Shown: positions 1 through 13,388, counted from the first letter of the stretch. The stretch is 60,000 nucleotides of DNA from Liolophura sinensis (GCF_032854445.1 NC_088295.1:23487385-23547384), one strand, 5' to 3'. Notes: a model not told the origin generated them from the sequence alone. Made by a program: numbers and translations.

Positions 1-3000
1 ATGAAGAAAGCTGTAACGTAAGTAACCCACTCATGGAATTCAGTTTCCATGCAGATGCCACTTAATATTAAAACTACACAAGGTGACGCATTCATCTACC
101 TGGTCACATCTTGAGCTTTCTGCTTCGGGGGCAGTGGATCCAGGGTCAGTCCCAGGTCAGGTCACACGTAAGACCTTAAAAGAGGAAGTAGTAGTTTCCT
201 GGCTTGATGTTCAGCATTAAGGGGATAGTGCAACGACTGTTTGAACCTTATCAGTATACTGGCCCAAGTGAGACAGTGAAACAGCACTAGATAAGAGAGC
301 AGTGGAAATCCGTCCTGCCATAGGGAGGCACATTACAAGCACTCTAAGGACTCCTTCGTTGTCATATGACTGAAAAATTGTTAAGTACGACGTTAAACCC
401 CAAGCACTCACTCACTCTTGAGCTTTTTAAGCGCTGATCCAGAGACATGCAAATTGCAGTACTACTTGCATAAGAATATTGTGCAATATTTTGGGGGCAA
501 AAATTAGCAGGCGACATATACCTTGTAGGAATCATGTTGGTCATATCTATCCATATGTAGCCACAGCAGTAAGAAAATCAACATACGTAGATTCACCTGC
601 TTCACATATCTGTTATGTCCTTGGGAATATCCTAGAGAAAACCTGTGATAAAGTGCCGTTTTCACATAGTGATTTGCAGTCACAACATTTTACTGTTACA
701 AGTAACAACATTATGGGCAAATTATTAAATAATTGCTATTATGATTTTTATGCTGTTTAGTGAATCAAAGCACCTGTGTTGCTACTGCTATACATGTAGT
801 ATACTAGTTTGCTATTCTGAGAGGCTCAGTCTTTTAATAGCTTCAGTCATGTTAATACATGATGAGAAATGGAAGAACTCGCACAGATTCAGAGAAAGTC
901 ACATTAAATATTGATTTATAATAAGGTGAAATTTATTATTATTTGTACTGTTATTATGTGTAGGATGGACTCGACAAGATCTCTGGAGATTTGGTTTCAT
1001 TCTGATGAAGAAGCAGAGGAAATGTTTGTCAAACTGTGTAACTTCAAATGGAATGTAAATGGCCGTCCTGCTCGTGTTGTACGGGTCAATTCTCCGGAAA
1101 GTGTGGGTATGTAGGTTTTATCTCCATTAGTTTTCACCTCAGCATGAAATGGCTATATATATGTAGACATCTTTGACATTTGAAATTTGTGTTGCCAAAT
1201 TTGGGAATTGTAAATTATGCCAAGAATTATGCTTATACATAAGATGTATGAAAATCTTGTATTTTTCAGATGTAACACTGAAGGAGTGGGACAAAGTCAT
1301 TGCTCCCATGGGTAAGTTCACTAAAATTTTACACGAAGGATGATTATATGGCTGTTGTTCCTGGTTGGCTGTTCTGGTTAGAAGAAAGCACCAAATCAGA
1401 CTCCAACTAGTTCAGCTTTCAGTCAGGGGGTTTGTCAGGTTCCTGCAGGGATGAGAGTTTCTTGTGGGATCAGTTTTCAGTAAGGGGGTTTGTCAGGTTC
1501 CTGCAGAGATGAGAGTTTCTTGTGGGATCAGTTTTCAGCCAGGGGGTTTGTGAGGTTCCTGCAGGATGAGAGTTTCTTATGGGATCAGTTTTCAGTCAGG
1601 GGGTTTGTCAGGTTCCTGCATGGATGAGAGTTTCTTGTGGGATCAGCTTTCAGTCAGGGGGTTTCAGACATGATTTTTTTCCGCTTTTTAGCGGAATTCC
1701 GCTTTTTCTTTGTTCAGTTTCGATTTATTTACCTGTTTTCCGTTTTTTTTTTCTGTGTAGTAACATTTTGTAAAGTTCCGATTTATTTCCTCAAAGATTC
1801 TGTCAATTTGCTGATGCATGGCTACCGAAATCTGGCATTGCCGGAGGTTATAATGTTATCTGAATGGAGTCTATTGTCCAGTCAGATCATGTGTTTCATT
1901 AAGCCGAACTGTTTCAACCAATCGGGAACAAGATACCATTATTCGAAGGCAGAAGCAGAGCCAGCCCGGTCAAAAATGGCGGCAACGTCTCGGAGTATCG
2001 TGGATCGATCAGATAAAGATTTTGATGCGCGTACAGTGGACAAGGGGTTGAAAAACATCTGGAGGTGGGATTGGCTTGAACGAAAGGTCGAAGGGGAATA
2101 CGTGGGAAAATTCATGAGGAAGATAACATCCGCCGGTTTGGCTTTCTGCGGGTTGTGCCACAAAGATGTGCATTATGGGGGTTGCGGATGGAAGGCGCTA
2201 GCACAGCACATCGGCCAGAAAATTCACAGAGATAACCTGAAATTACGGTCGTCTAACTACAGTCTGTCATTGATGCCAAATCTGGGAGACTCAACATTGA
2301 AACCTACCAAGCCATACAAAACATAAAATATGGTTTGAAAGCTTCTGGTAAATCTGCTGTGAAGTATTTCAAGAAGAGGAACCATCTCCATGATAAGGTT
2401 GATCACACTCTTGTGAGGAATGTCAAGCGATCATTCAGCCAGTATAAGGCCATTCTTGAAGAGAAGAAATCAGTTGCCGCAGAAAAACAGAAACAGCTAG
2501 ACATTAGGGCACAGAGCACTTTGACGAAAAGGAAAGCCAAGGAGTTGTGTCAAAAGGCAGCCAAGAAAGCCAGAGTGGAACACCATGGTGCCTTTGAATG
2601 AAAAACTGGACAGTTGTATTCTGTGCCATAACATGCCAATCTAAACATTTGACTGAAAATGCTGAAAAATGACCTGTACACTACTAACAATGTCTGAACC
2701 AGAAAAAATCTGTTACATGTATTAAATTTTGGCTTTAGTACAAAAATGCATTCTTCTCTCTGTCCAGAAGATTAAGAGTTCTGTGAGGACAAAGCAGATG
2801 GGAAAATCTGGAAGTCAGAAAAACAGTGTTGGTTTTCTTCATATTTTACAGGATTCTAGTTTGATTTTTAATAGCCAAAAACGTCCCAGAATCCATTTTC
2901 AGCCACGCAGATTTTTCTAGCTTACGGGGCCTAGGCGGCCCCTGGACCCCGGCCTTTTTGGGCTATGATAGTGAATTTCAGCTATTTTCTTGGTTCACCA

Positions 3001-6000
3001 CAATCATGTCTGGGGGTTTATCAGGTTTCTGCAGGGATGAGAGTTTCTTGTGGGATCAGTTTTAAGTCAGGGAGTTTGTGAGGTTCCTGCAATGGATGAG
3101 AGTTTCTTGTGGGATCAGTTTTCAGTCAGGGGTTTGTCAGGTTCCTGCAGGGATGAGAGTTTCTTGTGGGATCAGTTTTCAGTGAGGGGGTTTGTCAGGT
3201 TCCTGCATGGATGAGAGCTTCTTGTGGGATCGGCTTTCAATCAGGGGGTTTGTCAGGTTCCTGCAGGTATGAGAGTTTCTTGTGGGATCAGTTTTCAGTC
3301 AGGGGTTTGTCAGGTTCCTGTATGGATGAGAGTTTCTTGTGGAATCAGCTTTCAATCAGGGGGTTTGTGAGGTTCGTGCAGGGATGAGAGTTTCTTGTGG
3401 GATCAACTTTCACTCAGGGGGTTTGTGAGGTTCCTGCAGGGATGAGAGTTTCTTGTGGGATCAGCTTTCAGCCAGGGGGTTTGTGAGGTTTCTACAAGGA
3501 TGAGAGCTTCTTGTGGGCTCAGTTCTCAGTCAGAGGGTTTGTCAGGTTCCTGCATGGATGAGAGTTTCTTGTGGGATCAGTTCTCAGTCAGAGGGCTTGT
3601 CAGGTTCGTGCATGGATGAGAGTTTCTTGTGGGATCAGTTTTCAGTCAGGGGGTTTGTGAGGTTCCTGATTGGATGAGAGTTTTTTGTGGGCTCATCTTT
3701 CACTCAGGGGTTTTTTGAGGTTCCTGCAGGGATGAGAGTTTCTTATGGGATCAGTTTTCAGTCAGGGGGTTTGTGAGGTTCCTGCAGGGATGAGAGTTTT
3801 GTGTGGGATCAGCTTTCAGTTAGGGGGTTTTGAGGTTCCTGCATGGATGAGAGTTTTCTTGTGGGATCAGTTTTCAATCAGGGGTTTGTGAGGTTCGTGC
3901 AGGGATGAGAGTTCTTGTGGGCTCAGTTTTCAGTCAGGGGGTTTGTTAGTTTCTGCAGGGATGAGAGTTTCTTGTGGGATCAGTTTTCAGTCAGGGGGTT
4001 TGTGAGGTTTCTTCAGAGATGAGAGTTTTGTGTGGGATCAGTTTTCAATCAGGGGGTTAGTGAGGTTCCTATAGGGATGAGAGTTTCTTGTGGTATCAGT
4101 TTTCAGTCAGGGGGGTTTGTGAGGTTCCCTGCAGGGATGAGAGTTTCTTGTGGCTCAGCTTACACTCGGGGAGTTTGTGAGGTTCCTGCAGGGATGAGAG
4201 TTTCTTGTGGACTCAACTTTCAATCAGGGGGTTTGTGAGGTTCCTGGAGAGAGGAGAGTTTCAGGTGGGCTCAGCTTTCAGTCAGGGGGTTTGTCAGGTT
4301 CCTGGAGAGATGAGAGTTTCTTGTGGGCTCAGCTTTCACTCAGGGAGTTTGTGAGGTTCCTGCATGGATGAGAGTTTCTTGTGGGCTCAGCTTTCAGTCA
4401 GGGGGTTTGTGAGGTTCCTGGAGAGAGGAGAGTTTCATGTGGGCTCAGTTTTCAGTCAGGGGGTTTGTTAGGTTCCTGGAGAGAGGAGAGTTTCATGTGG
4501 GCTCAGCTTTCAGTCAGGGGGTTTGTGAGGTTCCTGCAGAGATGAGAGTTTCCTGTGGGCTCAGCTTTCACTCAGGGGGTTTGTCAGGTTCTTGGAGAGA
4601 GGAGAGTTTCATGTGGGCTCAGCTTTTAATCAGGGGGTTTGTGAGGTTTCTACAAGGATGAGAGTTTCTTGTGGGCTCAGCTTTTAATCAGGGGGTTTGT
4701 TGAGGTTTCTGCAAGGATGAGAGCTTCTTGTGGGCTCAGCTTTCAATTAGGGGGCTTGTCAGGTTCCTGCAGGATGAGAGTTTCATGAGGGATTAGCTTT
4801 CATTCAGGGGGTTTGTTAGGTTCCTGGAGAGAGGAGAGTTTCTTGTGGGCTCAGCTTTCAGTCAGGGAGTTTGTGAGGTTCCTGCAAAGATGAGAGTTTC
4901 TTGTGGGCTCAGCTTTCAGTCAGGGGGTTTGTCAGGTTCCTACAGAGATGAGAATTTCCTGTGGGCTCAGCTTTCAGTCAGGGGGTTTGTGAGGTTCCTG
5001 CAGAGAGGAGAGTTTTCATGTGGGCTCAGCTTTTAATCAGGGGGTTTGTGAGGTTCCTGCAGAGAGGAGAGTTTCTTGTGGGCTCAGCTTTCAGTCAGGG
5101 AGTTTGTGAGGTTCCTGCAAAGATGAGAGTTTCTTGTGGGCTCAGCTTTCACTCAGGGGGTTTGTCAGGTTCCTGCAGGGATGAGAGTTTCTTGTGGGAT
5201 CAGTTTTCAGTGAGGGGGTTTGTGAGGTTCCTGCATGGATGAGAGTTTCTTGTGGGATCAGTTTTCAGTGAGGGGGTTTCTCAGGTCCCTGCAAGGGTGA
5301 TAGTTTCCTGTGGGATCAGCCAAGTTTGACAGGTCCATAAAACTGAATCATGTTGCATAAGAGAAATATTTTTTAGTACAACATACATCACTGATAAACT
5401 GAATAAATTATGTTAAAATCTTTGACATACCATCTCAGAGTGAATTAATAATTTGAAATGAGGAAGTCAACTTTGACAATGTTATATTACTGTATTTGTG
5501 TGTCTTTTCGTCACATACAAATTTTTAATATAGATTACTGTTGTGTATGGTTATCATCACATGTATTATCTTTTAATACATTTAATGTATTTTCCTTTCA
5601 TTTCTACCATTGCAGGAATGTATGATGGCAGATGTTTGTTTGTCAACAATATACCAGCTAACACAACAGAAGAAGACCTCACAACGTTGTTTGAAAAAAC
5701 AAAAAAGATACAGATTCCAACAGACACAGAGGGAAACCAGCAGGGGTAACTAAAATATTCTCACCGGCTGAAAATGCCAATTTTATAATATTAAACCATT
5801 CACTGTTGACTTGGGTTTCATAGTTAGAATCAGCAATTCCTGAGTAACCATATGTCTAGAAATGAAAGGGGATGATGTCTGTCCCACAGATACATAGGCT
5901 GTGGAAAATGTCATGAATGTTGGCTCAAGAGAAGTCTGAAGCATTACCTCGACAAATCTTTATATGACTGAAATTAGCAGAAAGTAGTTTGATATACCTG

Positions 6001-8664
6001 ATACTCTATGAATGGTAAAACCCTTGTTATTCATCTTTCAGCTATGCTTTAATAGAATTTTGGAACAAATCTGATGCAGTTGAATTCTCCAAGAAGCGTG
6101 ATTTGACCCTTCAGGAGAATGTCCTAACTCTTCACACCATTGGTATCCAGAGGGTTCCCCGCACAAAAGGTGAGCTCAGTATCTACATAAGCAACTGTTT
6201 GTGGAAAGAGTTTGGGATTAAGGGATAGATTGGGTAACAATTCATAATTGACTCGGCTGGTTATTTTATTTTATTTTTTGTTTTATTCAGCATTTAAATG
6301 AAATTGTGTGAGTTTAAATACAAGTTGACCAGTAAGATTTGTCAATGAACACTTTCAGCTGCTCAAGAGAGACTGGACAAAGAGATGAAAAGGATCCGTG
6401 AACAAGGTGGCACCACAGACTTCCCAACTCCACGCAACAAAGGTCCTCGTAATTCAACTGACCGCAAGCGTGATGACCGCAGACAAAACCAAGGTGGTCG
6501 CAACAGACGAGATGGTAACAGGAGCCAGGGTGGGAACTGGCGTGATGGAAACAGGCGAGGGGGAGGTCGGTCAGGAGGATACGACTCACGGGATGGAGGC
6601 TGGGGCAATAAGAGACGGTTTAGTGGAGGGCGAGACAATGCATCACCCATGAAGAGAGGCAGGATGGATCGCGGACGCTTTTCTGATTATGACAGACCTA
6701 GAGGGGTAAGTGTATTGGTCATGGGTGAACATGTACATGTATAAGTAAATGTCTGGTTTGCTTTACTTTCATGGACATACAACCCCACAATGGTTTGACA
6801 TGTGACAGCCAGTGAAATTTGTGAAACTCATCCCAAGTCTTGTAATATTTTTATTGCCATTTTTACCAGCTAGTCTAAAACAAGCGTTGAAGATGATGCT
6901 AAAGCAATTTTAGCCAAAAGTGTGTGCCAGGTGCAGCCAGACCATGTATATGGTGCCATCATGTTAAAACCTCACTCCATATTCTCAGCCTTTTGAAAAG
7001 ATTTGAGGTGATTTTTGTGGTGCAGTTGACAAGCTAGTGAGGCCCTTTAGTCCACATGGCATAAACATTGAACTCTCTCTGCAGGTGAAAATCTGTGTGT
7101 GACAAGTGAGGAAGGTTATCAATAACTTGCCCAAGTTTTGTGGTTTATTTCTTGACATGACTCACATTTGTGAAATGTTCAGTTTGGTGTTAAATGTGAA
7201 CTAATCCCATCATTCATTCCTGTCATCACAGACGGACAAAGTATCTGTGTCCAGTATGAATTTTGTAATAATTACCAGTATAAATGGCCAGGCTGTAATT
7301 TCATAAAAAGTGATTTGCAGTGAACTAAGAGGGCTTGTTTTTTTAGTGTTCAACTGTTAGTTCTGCTTGATCAGGTACTTGGGGTGAGCATTTTTTCTGT
7401 TTTTTAATCTGATATACCCGTTATGTTGTTTATATGCTGTTTTTTTCATGAGTACAGTATAAGTGAGACTAGTTACTTTTATTTTTCAGCGCTTTGGTGA
7501 TGGAAGGTACGTAGTTCCTGATTTAGATATTCAGAGCATTGGTGTCTTTTTTACGTATATTTACATATAACTGTTCTGATGTCATTTTATGAGATGTTAC
7601 ATTTTAGCTTTGTTAATAGTAATGATCATATTCAGGCCACACTCACAGTGCCACATATTATGACAACAAATACATGATATCACCCATCTTCTGTAAGCAA
7701 AGTTCAAAATACATACATGTTTGAATTCATATGGAACCTTGTCAGTAGTGTGCAAATGTTCTTCTCTTGATTCTTGTAGCTTGTGAATTATTGACCTGTA
7801 CGTTTAAACCCAGTTTTTTATGAATTTTTTTGTTTGATTGTTCTAATAATTTTATGCAGTTTGTTTTTCTGTGACCTGGGTGGTTATGGGCGAACATCTT
7901 TCAGACAAGCCAGCAAGGGCCTTTAGTAGTATCCTGTTAACACTTTCTGATAAAATGTATTCATCATGGTCTTTTATTACTGAAATGCTTCACAACACAT
8001 TGGTAAGTCAGTTTGTTAATTTAACATGTCTTTCAAATGTTTTCAGGGGATCTAGTGCAGACAACATAAGGGGAGAATTGTTGTAAGTATTTTTGTTTAT
8101 AATCCATCTTATTAAACTTCAAACTACTCATATGATCAAAGTGTTAGGTTTGGTCTAATTCCTCTATGTCGTCAACTTAACTCGTGTGGATGTCTAACAT
8201 CATGACAACTGTAAGTTACTGTTCAGCAATAGCATGAGTTTTTGGTGAATTCCTGTACCTAAAATATATATGAAAAGTATCATAGCACATTGGTTACTCT
8301 GTATGAACGACTTCACGTTATAATGATGCTAGATATCAGTGACACACTGCAAGATCCTGCTACATTACATCACCTCTGTGTATGTGAATAATGCTAGATA
8401 TCATCGACAAGATACCGCTACACAACATCACTTCTATGTATGTTAATGATGCTAGATATCAGTGACAAGATCCTGCTACACGACCTCACCTCTATGGATG
8501 TTAATGATGCAAGATATCAGTGACAAGATCCTGCTACACTACATCACCCCTATGTACGTTTCAGAGACCAGATGCAGAACTTACAACAGGGTGGTATCTC
8601 TGACCCACAGTATCTGATGAGGCTAGCTAAGAGACTACAACAGGCACAGCAGGGGAGCTACTGA
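1..8664 (+). CDS. Tandem-RRM, Arg/Gly-rich RNA-binding protein, nucleolin-like (5' end outside window)
   Basis: Coding exons: 1-17, 964-1106, 1270-1311, 5616-5745, 6042-6169, 6359-6705, 7490-7506, 8047-8082, 8565-8664 (TGA 8662-8664). All junctions are AG/GT and the phases join without a break: 960 nt, 319 residues in window. Seen: the C-terminal half of a first, degenerate RRM (SLEIWFHSDEEAEE), then a full RRM with RNP2 CLFVNNIP and RNP1 QGYALIEF, a basic linker, a stretch of about 110 residues rich in R, G, D and N (RRDGNRSQGGNWRDGNRRGGG), two tiny exons (17 and 36 nt), and a helical C-terminus (LQQGGISDPQYLMRLAKRLQQ). Two RRMs followed by an RG-rich tail is the general plan of nucleolin and hnRNP-type proteins, so binding of RNA in the nucleus is likely. 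I cannot name an ortholog. It is an inverted paralog of the large minus-strand gene at 13765-47177. Confidence 0.85.
157..417 (+). mobile_element. SINE-like element, family A (copy 1)
   Basis: This lies in the intron 18-963. It aligns along its whole length with 11622-11914: both start near CAGGTCACAC/CAGTCACAC-TAAGAC, share GTGGAAATCCGTCCTGC and CATATGACTGAAAAATTG, and end in a CACTCACTCACTC tail. The simple-repeat tail and dispersed copies suggest a SINE; a similar tail is common in molluscan genomes (from memory, not searched). The rest of the intron (418-963) shows nothing else I can name. Confidence 0.65.
1411..5320 (+). repeat. 58-bp minisatellite array in an intron, interrupted by a transposon
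   Basis: Tandem units of 58 bp (GATGAGAGTTTCTTGTGGG ... CAGGGGGTTTGTCAGGTTCC) occupy 1411-1664 and 3013-5320, about 40 units in all, and nearly fill the intron 1312-5615. Spacing was measured directly (for example 1451 to 1509). Units fall into variant blocks: 'gggatcagttttcag' forms dominate the left and far right, while 'gggctcagctttcag' and 'gagaggagagtttcatg' forms dominate about 4250-5150. Open frames in the array are by-products of the period. The flank 5321-5615 is unremarkable AT-rich intron. Confidence 0.95.
1665..3012 (+). mobile_element. hAT-like DNA transposon remnant with zinc-finger ORF, inserted in the minisatellite
   Basis: A 1.35-kb block unrelated to the repeat sits inside the array. 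Its ends are an 11-bp inverted repeat, CAGACATGATT (1665-1675) and AATCATGTCTG (3002-3012). GGGGGTTT is present on both sides (1657-1664; 3012-3019), although a continuing 58-bp unit needs it once; an 8-bp duplication is the hAT hallmark. Inside are two plus-strand frames, about 1976-2326 and 2335-2601. The first has a Cys2-His2 BED-like finger (CGLCHKDVHYGG...HIGQKIH); the second is a basic, coiled-coil-like stretch. No catalytic transposase domain is visible, so this is a decayed or non-autonomous copy. A palindromic CCGCTTTTTAGCGG lies just inside the left end. Confidence 0.6.
8320..8562 (+). repeat. Short tandem array (58-bp unit, 4 copies) abutting the last splice acceptor
   Basis: The core GATGCTAGATATCAGTGACA recurs at spacings of 65, 58 and 58 bp, in the last intron (8083-8564) of the plus-strand RRM gene. 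The final unit runs directly into the TTTCAG acceptor of exon 8565-8664. It shares a unit length, but no sequence, with the 1411-5320 array. Confidence 0.85.
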
Positions 8665-9097
8665 GAAATCAACATTGGTGGGTTAAACTTACAAATATAC
8701 TCAGTGTATGACAGTATGTGTTCACATTCTCCTGGAATCATTGGAGTTCATTTTTCAGGACTTGCATACTCTTCAGCTTAGAAAGAGTCATCATATTAGT
8801 TGTTGTAGATTCTGTTGCCTCATAACAACTCCAGCAGCTGAAAGCAAGCGTAGGTTGGCCTGCCCATCAGGTGTCGCCTGTGTCCATAGCTTCAGGGAAT
8901 GCCCGCAGTTATTAAATAGTAAAGTCTTTATTCTGTAATGATCACTCTTCTCAGTTCGCCATCAGATTGCCACCACAGCACCAGGAATAATGTATGAGCA
9001 TACTTCACTCTTTCATCGCGATTGTCATTGCATTGAAACAATAACATCGAGTTTACAGCGTTGCATGTATTTAGGCTACATGTATGCAGAATATGGG

Positions 9098-9103
9098 AAT
9101 AAA
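9098..9103 (+). terminator. Candidate poly(A) signal of the plus-strand RRM gene
   Basis: AATAAA lies 434 nt after the stop codon. A second AATAAA at 10431-10436 would give a longer 3' UTR. The sequence alone cannot show which is used. Confidence 0.45.
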
Positions 9104-11621
9104 TGGATTTGCTACAAATATTGGATGTGGATGGATTATAATGACTTCACACGTACGTAACATAGCACCAGCTGTTTAACGAAGTGTGTATCATTCAGTG
9201 GGAGTCATGCGTGTATTTAATTGTAAAGACAAACAAAAATACGCATCTATTCTCGTTCAATTTTGCCAAGCAGAGTCCAAAATAATGATGCCTTTAGCTT
9301 TTGAATACCATTAGAGAAATGTTTAAACATTATGAAATGATCAATCGATAATGAGAGTAATCAAGGGGATAATAACTATGGAAACAGGAAACAGGATTAA
9401 ATTTTCTGTCGACACATCAAACAAGATACTCACAGAAGTTCTCTTCTCAGTGCAAATATTTATGATAGGCTAATTTGCACCACCTCGGTAAATATGTAAA
9501 AATATAAAATCTACAGAAATTCAAGGTAGTCTTGGTTACCATGGGAACTGCCAATGTGAAGAATGCGTGTTGCTCAGGTGTATTTCTTATCATTACAAAC
9601 AAAGTTATTGTGCAAGTTTTATGCAAATTAGAGATGACTTTTAAAATGGCCTTGAGCTGCTGTAAAGTACAGTTTGTGATAACCATTCTTTCACCAGCTT
9701 TACATATTTATGTGTAAAAGGTCTATGGGCTGAAATACATGGTGCATTTTAACTGGGAGTTTTTCAGTTATTTTGACTCCAACTTTCAGATTGCCACAAA
9801 AGTTATCTGGTAGAAAACTAAAATTGTTACTGTTCTTTCTACTGGATGCTGTGGGTGCAGAGGTATTTTAGTTTCCAGTCTGTTCATGTTTTGCAGTCTT
9901 ATTTCTGTTATATTTATTGGCCTGCAAATATTGTCTTGCTCTATTCATTGTTATATGGGTTTAATTGGATATCTATACTAAATGACAGTGAATAGATCTC
10001 ATCGTAATAATGGCTTTTTTTTTCTGTGTTACAGAAGGAAATCTCTGATCCAGGGGCTGGGGTCCTTGAGTCAGTGTCATCACCATGAGATAAATCTTCA
10101 GTTCATTAAGTTTAATATTTTTTATGGTATTATAAGTGGGCTCCATGATTGTGACAACATTTCTGATACACTTATTGGTAGATTGTCTTCAGAAGATTTG
10201 TTTTATATCTGTAAATTCCCCTATTTCATGTTGTAATTACTCGCGTCCTGCAGTGGAATGGCCAGGGCATGCACTACACATAAACTAACGTTGAACCTGC
10301 CTTTTTTACTTGTTCAGCTGTAACTGGTCTGATCTACAGATGATTCATCTGACATTTTATGTCATTTAGTGTATTTTAATGCAAGGGTTATGTATGATTG
10401 TTAAAGAGTTGTGTCTGTAGTCATTATGTGAATAAATTCACCCTCCGCCATGGATGCATTACCTTTGTTGTTCATTACAAATATGCCTGGTTGGAATTTA
10501 ATCAAGCATCAGCTTGGTCACGGATTAACTGGTCAGGGTGTAGTTACATGTGCCTTTTTCTAACAAAGTGTATATTTAACATGAGTGGTGATATATTTAC
10601 TTGTTTGATTCATGAATGAATGAATGAAGGATCGATCATCATGGGATTAATGCCACATCCATGTCCTGACAGTTTGTCTGACCACTAGAATAACATCCCA
10701 ACAAAAGAGAAATATGCTTTTTAAACCAGGCAATAAAGGGTTGGGGGAAACTGGTGCGCCCAGAGTAAAACCCCCAATTTTTAGCACGTTACTGGTAAAT
10801 TACTTTCCCTCCTGTAACCTATATATACGCACACCATATGACAAATGGTCTTCAATAAATGTTAGACTGTTGACTGCTTATTGTGACCAATGCTCCATGT
10901 GCTATGAGAGCAGCCAAATCTACAAACCCCTCTCCATGGTCCGGTTACAGATGTTTCATTGGTGTCACCTTATGCGACACCACCGCCAGATAACCTCACA
11001 GACAGAGTGGTAAAATGTTGTTACAGTATCTTGTCCACAACATATTTTGATTTTAACAGTATACATATGCTTTATGCACTGAAATAGGGAGAACAGGTAA
11101 ATGTAATCATTTGTTGTCTGTGCTTCTTCACCACGTTATCCCATGCTGTCATTGAACTTCAATTTGGTAGCCAGGCTGCCACCAACACTTTCATGTAATG
11201 AAACCTTGCGATTCATGAAATTTATTGGTAACAAGTGAGATTAATGGATACCATGTTGGGACATGTAGCTCATTTATCAGTCTATTTTCAACATGATGCA
11301 TTATGACATTTAACACTGAAAAGTCAAGGTCTTATCCCAAAGTAAACTTTTTCAAGGACTTTCACTGTCTTGAATCTTTCAACAAAACTGAAGTATTTTC
11401 ATTGACCAATGGAGCCCTGACGTTATTAAGAACCCTGAGATACTGTTTTTCGGTGCTAGCCTAGACCATAGTGAAGATGTACTCTTTGTCAAGGGACAAT
11501 TTTCTCTCGGATATGTCCACATTTTAGCCAACTCTAAATATGCTATTGTAAGTGAAATATACCTCAGGTCAATGTGAATAAGACCGGCCCGGATAGCATA
11601 GTTGGTGATCAATCCTCGATC

Positions 11622-11914
11622 CAGTCACACCTAAGACTTTAAAAGAGGAAGTTGTAACTTCCTCGCTTGGCGTTCTGCATGAAGGGGATAGTGCAACGTC
11701 TGGTTGACCCGTATCAGTATAATGGCTTGGGCGGGGCGGCTTACCTGCCTTCGGTAAGTCGTCTCAATGAAGCAGCACTAAATAAAAGAGCGGTGGAAAT
11801 CCGTCCTGCAACAAGGAGGCACATTACACGTACATGCACCCTAAGGATTCCTTCGTCATCATATGACTGAAAAATTGTTGAGTATGACGTTAAAGCCCAA
11901 GCACTCACTCACTC
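11622..11914 (+). mobile_element. SINE-like element, family A (copy 2)
   Basis: Same family and orientation as 157-417. It carries about 30 bp of extra internal sequence (GGGCGGGGCGGCTTACC region) and the same CACTCACTCACTC tail. The clear divergence between the copies suggests old insertions. Confidence 0.65.
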
Positions 11915-13388
11915 AATGAGAATAATCAATGAAAAATGCATTTATCCATAAATTAACCTCAACAATCAAATGTAAAGTAGCAGACCACAAATCAAATAAT
12001 TACTTTTCAAATTTCTGTATATCATGAGAACAAACCATATTTCTTGTACTCATAATTTAATGACAGATAATTGGGCATTTTCACCACTGATGTACATTGA
12101 AATTATCACACCACAGATTTCTTGTACACTGTAATATCTGTATTATCTGTTAATAATACAAAAATTATAATCTCTCCAGGAAAAGTGTTTCTGAGATGAC
12201 CATATCACTGCATGTGAAACAAACGGGATCATCATGAAATAAATCATGTAGTCACATGACCAAGTTCCTGGTGCATTCTCAGTGCGTTAATAAGTCCCTT
12301 GGCATTTAGCCACATCATCAAATCCATTTGGGCTCCGAAGAAGGTCAGTTGCCACGAAACGCATTTCCTGTGAGCTTTGGACAAGTGTGTGTTATCTTGA
12401 TGTCAACAACCATTAACAGGTTTCATGGTGACCCAGGCCATCTGTACTCACTGTATCAAAACCACCATGTTCTCTGAGGAACGCATGGCAGCTGCCCTCA
12501 GGAGAAACCTAGGTCAATAATGTCTGAGACAATACAATTCCTCCAGATAAGCCAAACGACTCTCAGGGTCACAAGCAGATCAAGGTACATGTATAATTAT
12601 CTGCAAGTAGTAAACCCAGTTTGTGTGGAATCCTGATTCATGGGAATCCCATCCAGCTGCCTACAATGGGTTGGGGGGTTGGGGGGCTGCAGTTCTGTCA
12701 GTCCATCTCAACAGGGTAATGCAGATGTAAGACAACCTATCAGGTCAGCTGTCACACCAAAATGTACACTGTTATGATTGGTCATATCAACCTGGACTTG
12801 GGGGGTCAACAAAACACTGTAAAAACAAAAATTCAAAAAAATGGCAAGGTTAGTTGTGAAATTCATAACGGATGAATGATATCCACCATATGTTTATTAA
12901 CTAATAGGTTTTTTTACACTGTACTCCAGAAAATTTTACTTGTACATGGACACAGCAACAGTCCAGTTTATGGGTGGAACTGAGACAAAACTCATCTCAT
13001 CTTGCAAAAAACCTGCCCAACCTCCTAAACATAAAGCCATAGCCACAAGCCAGAAGGAGCTTGGTTTGATAAAACTTCCAAAGGCTAATCAAGTCATGTG
13101 TCAGGAGAACTCGAACATCAGAGCCAGTAAATTTATTAATTGCTTAGATCATTTTTAAGAGTGAGAACTTATATGTTATCAGACTTTTATTTACCTGTCA
13201 GTCCTATAACAATGAATCAATTTCATGTTTATAAACAGAATTTTGCATTACCTGAACCTTTGGCAAGATAGTGACAATCCAACCCGTGTGACATACAGCC
13301 TAAGTGATAGTCTTCAATGAATATTAGATTAGGTACATGGCCACACAAGCATCCTTGTTTTATCATAGATAGTGTGGGGAAAGTAAAG

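Noticed and set aside
3166-5242. Multiple plus-strand frames encoding GSVFSQGVCQVPA-like repeats
   Set aside because: They are translations of the 58-bp minisatellite, which shifts frame every unit; no splice sites or domains.
10034-10090. Acceptor-like TTTCTGTGTTACAG on the plus strand after the first gene
   Set aside because: The following frame has no credible donor or domain, and the upstream gene already has a stop at 8662.
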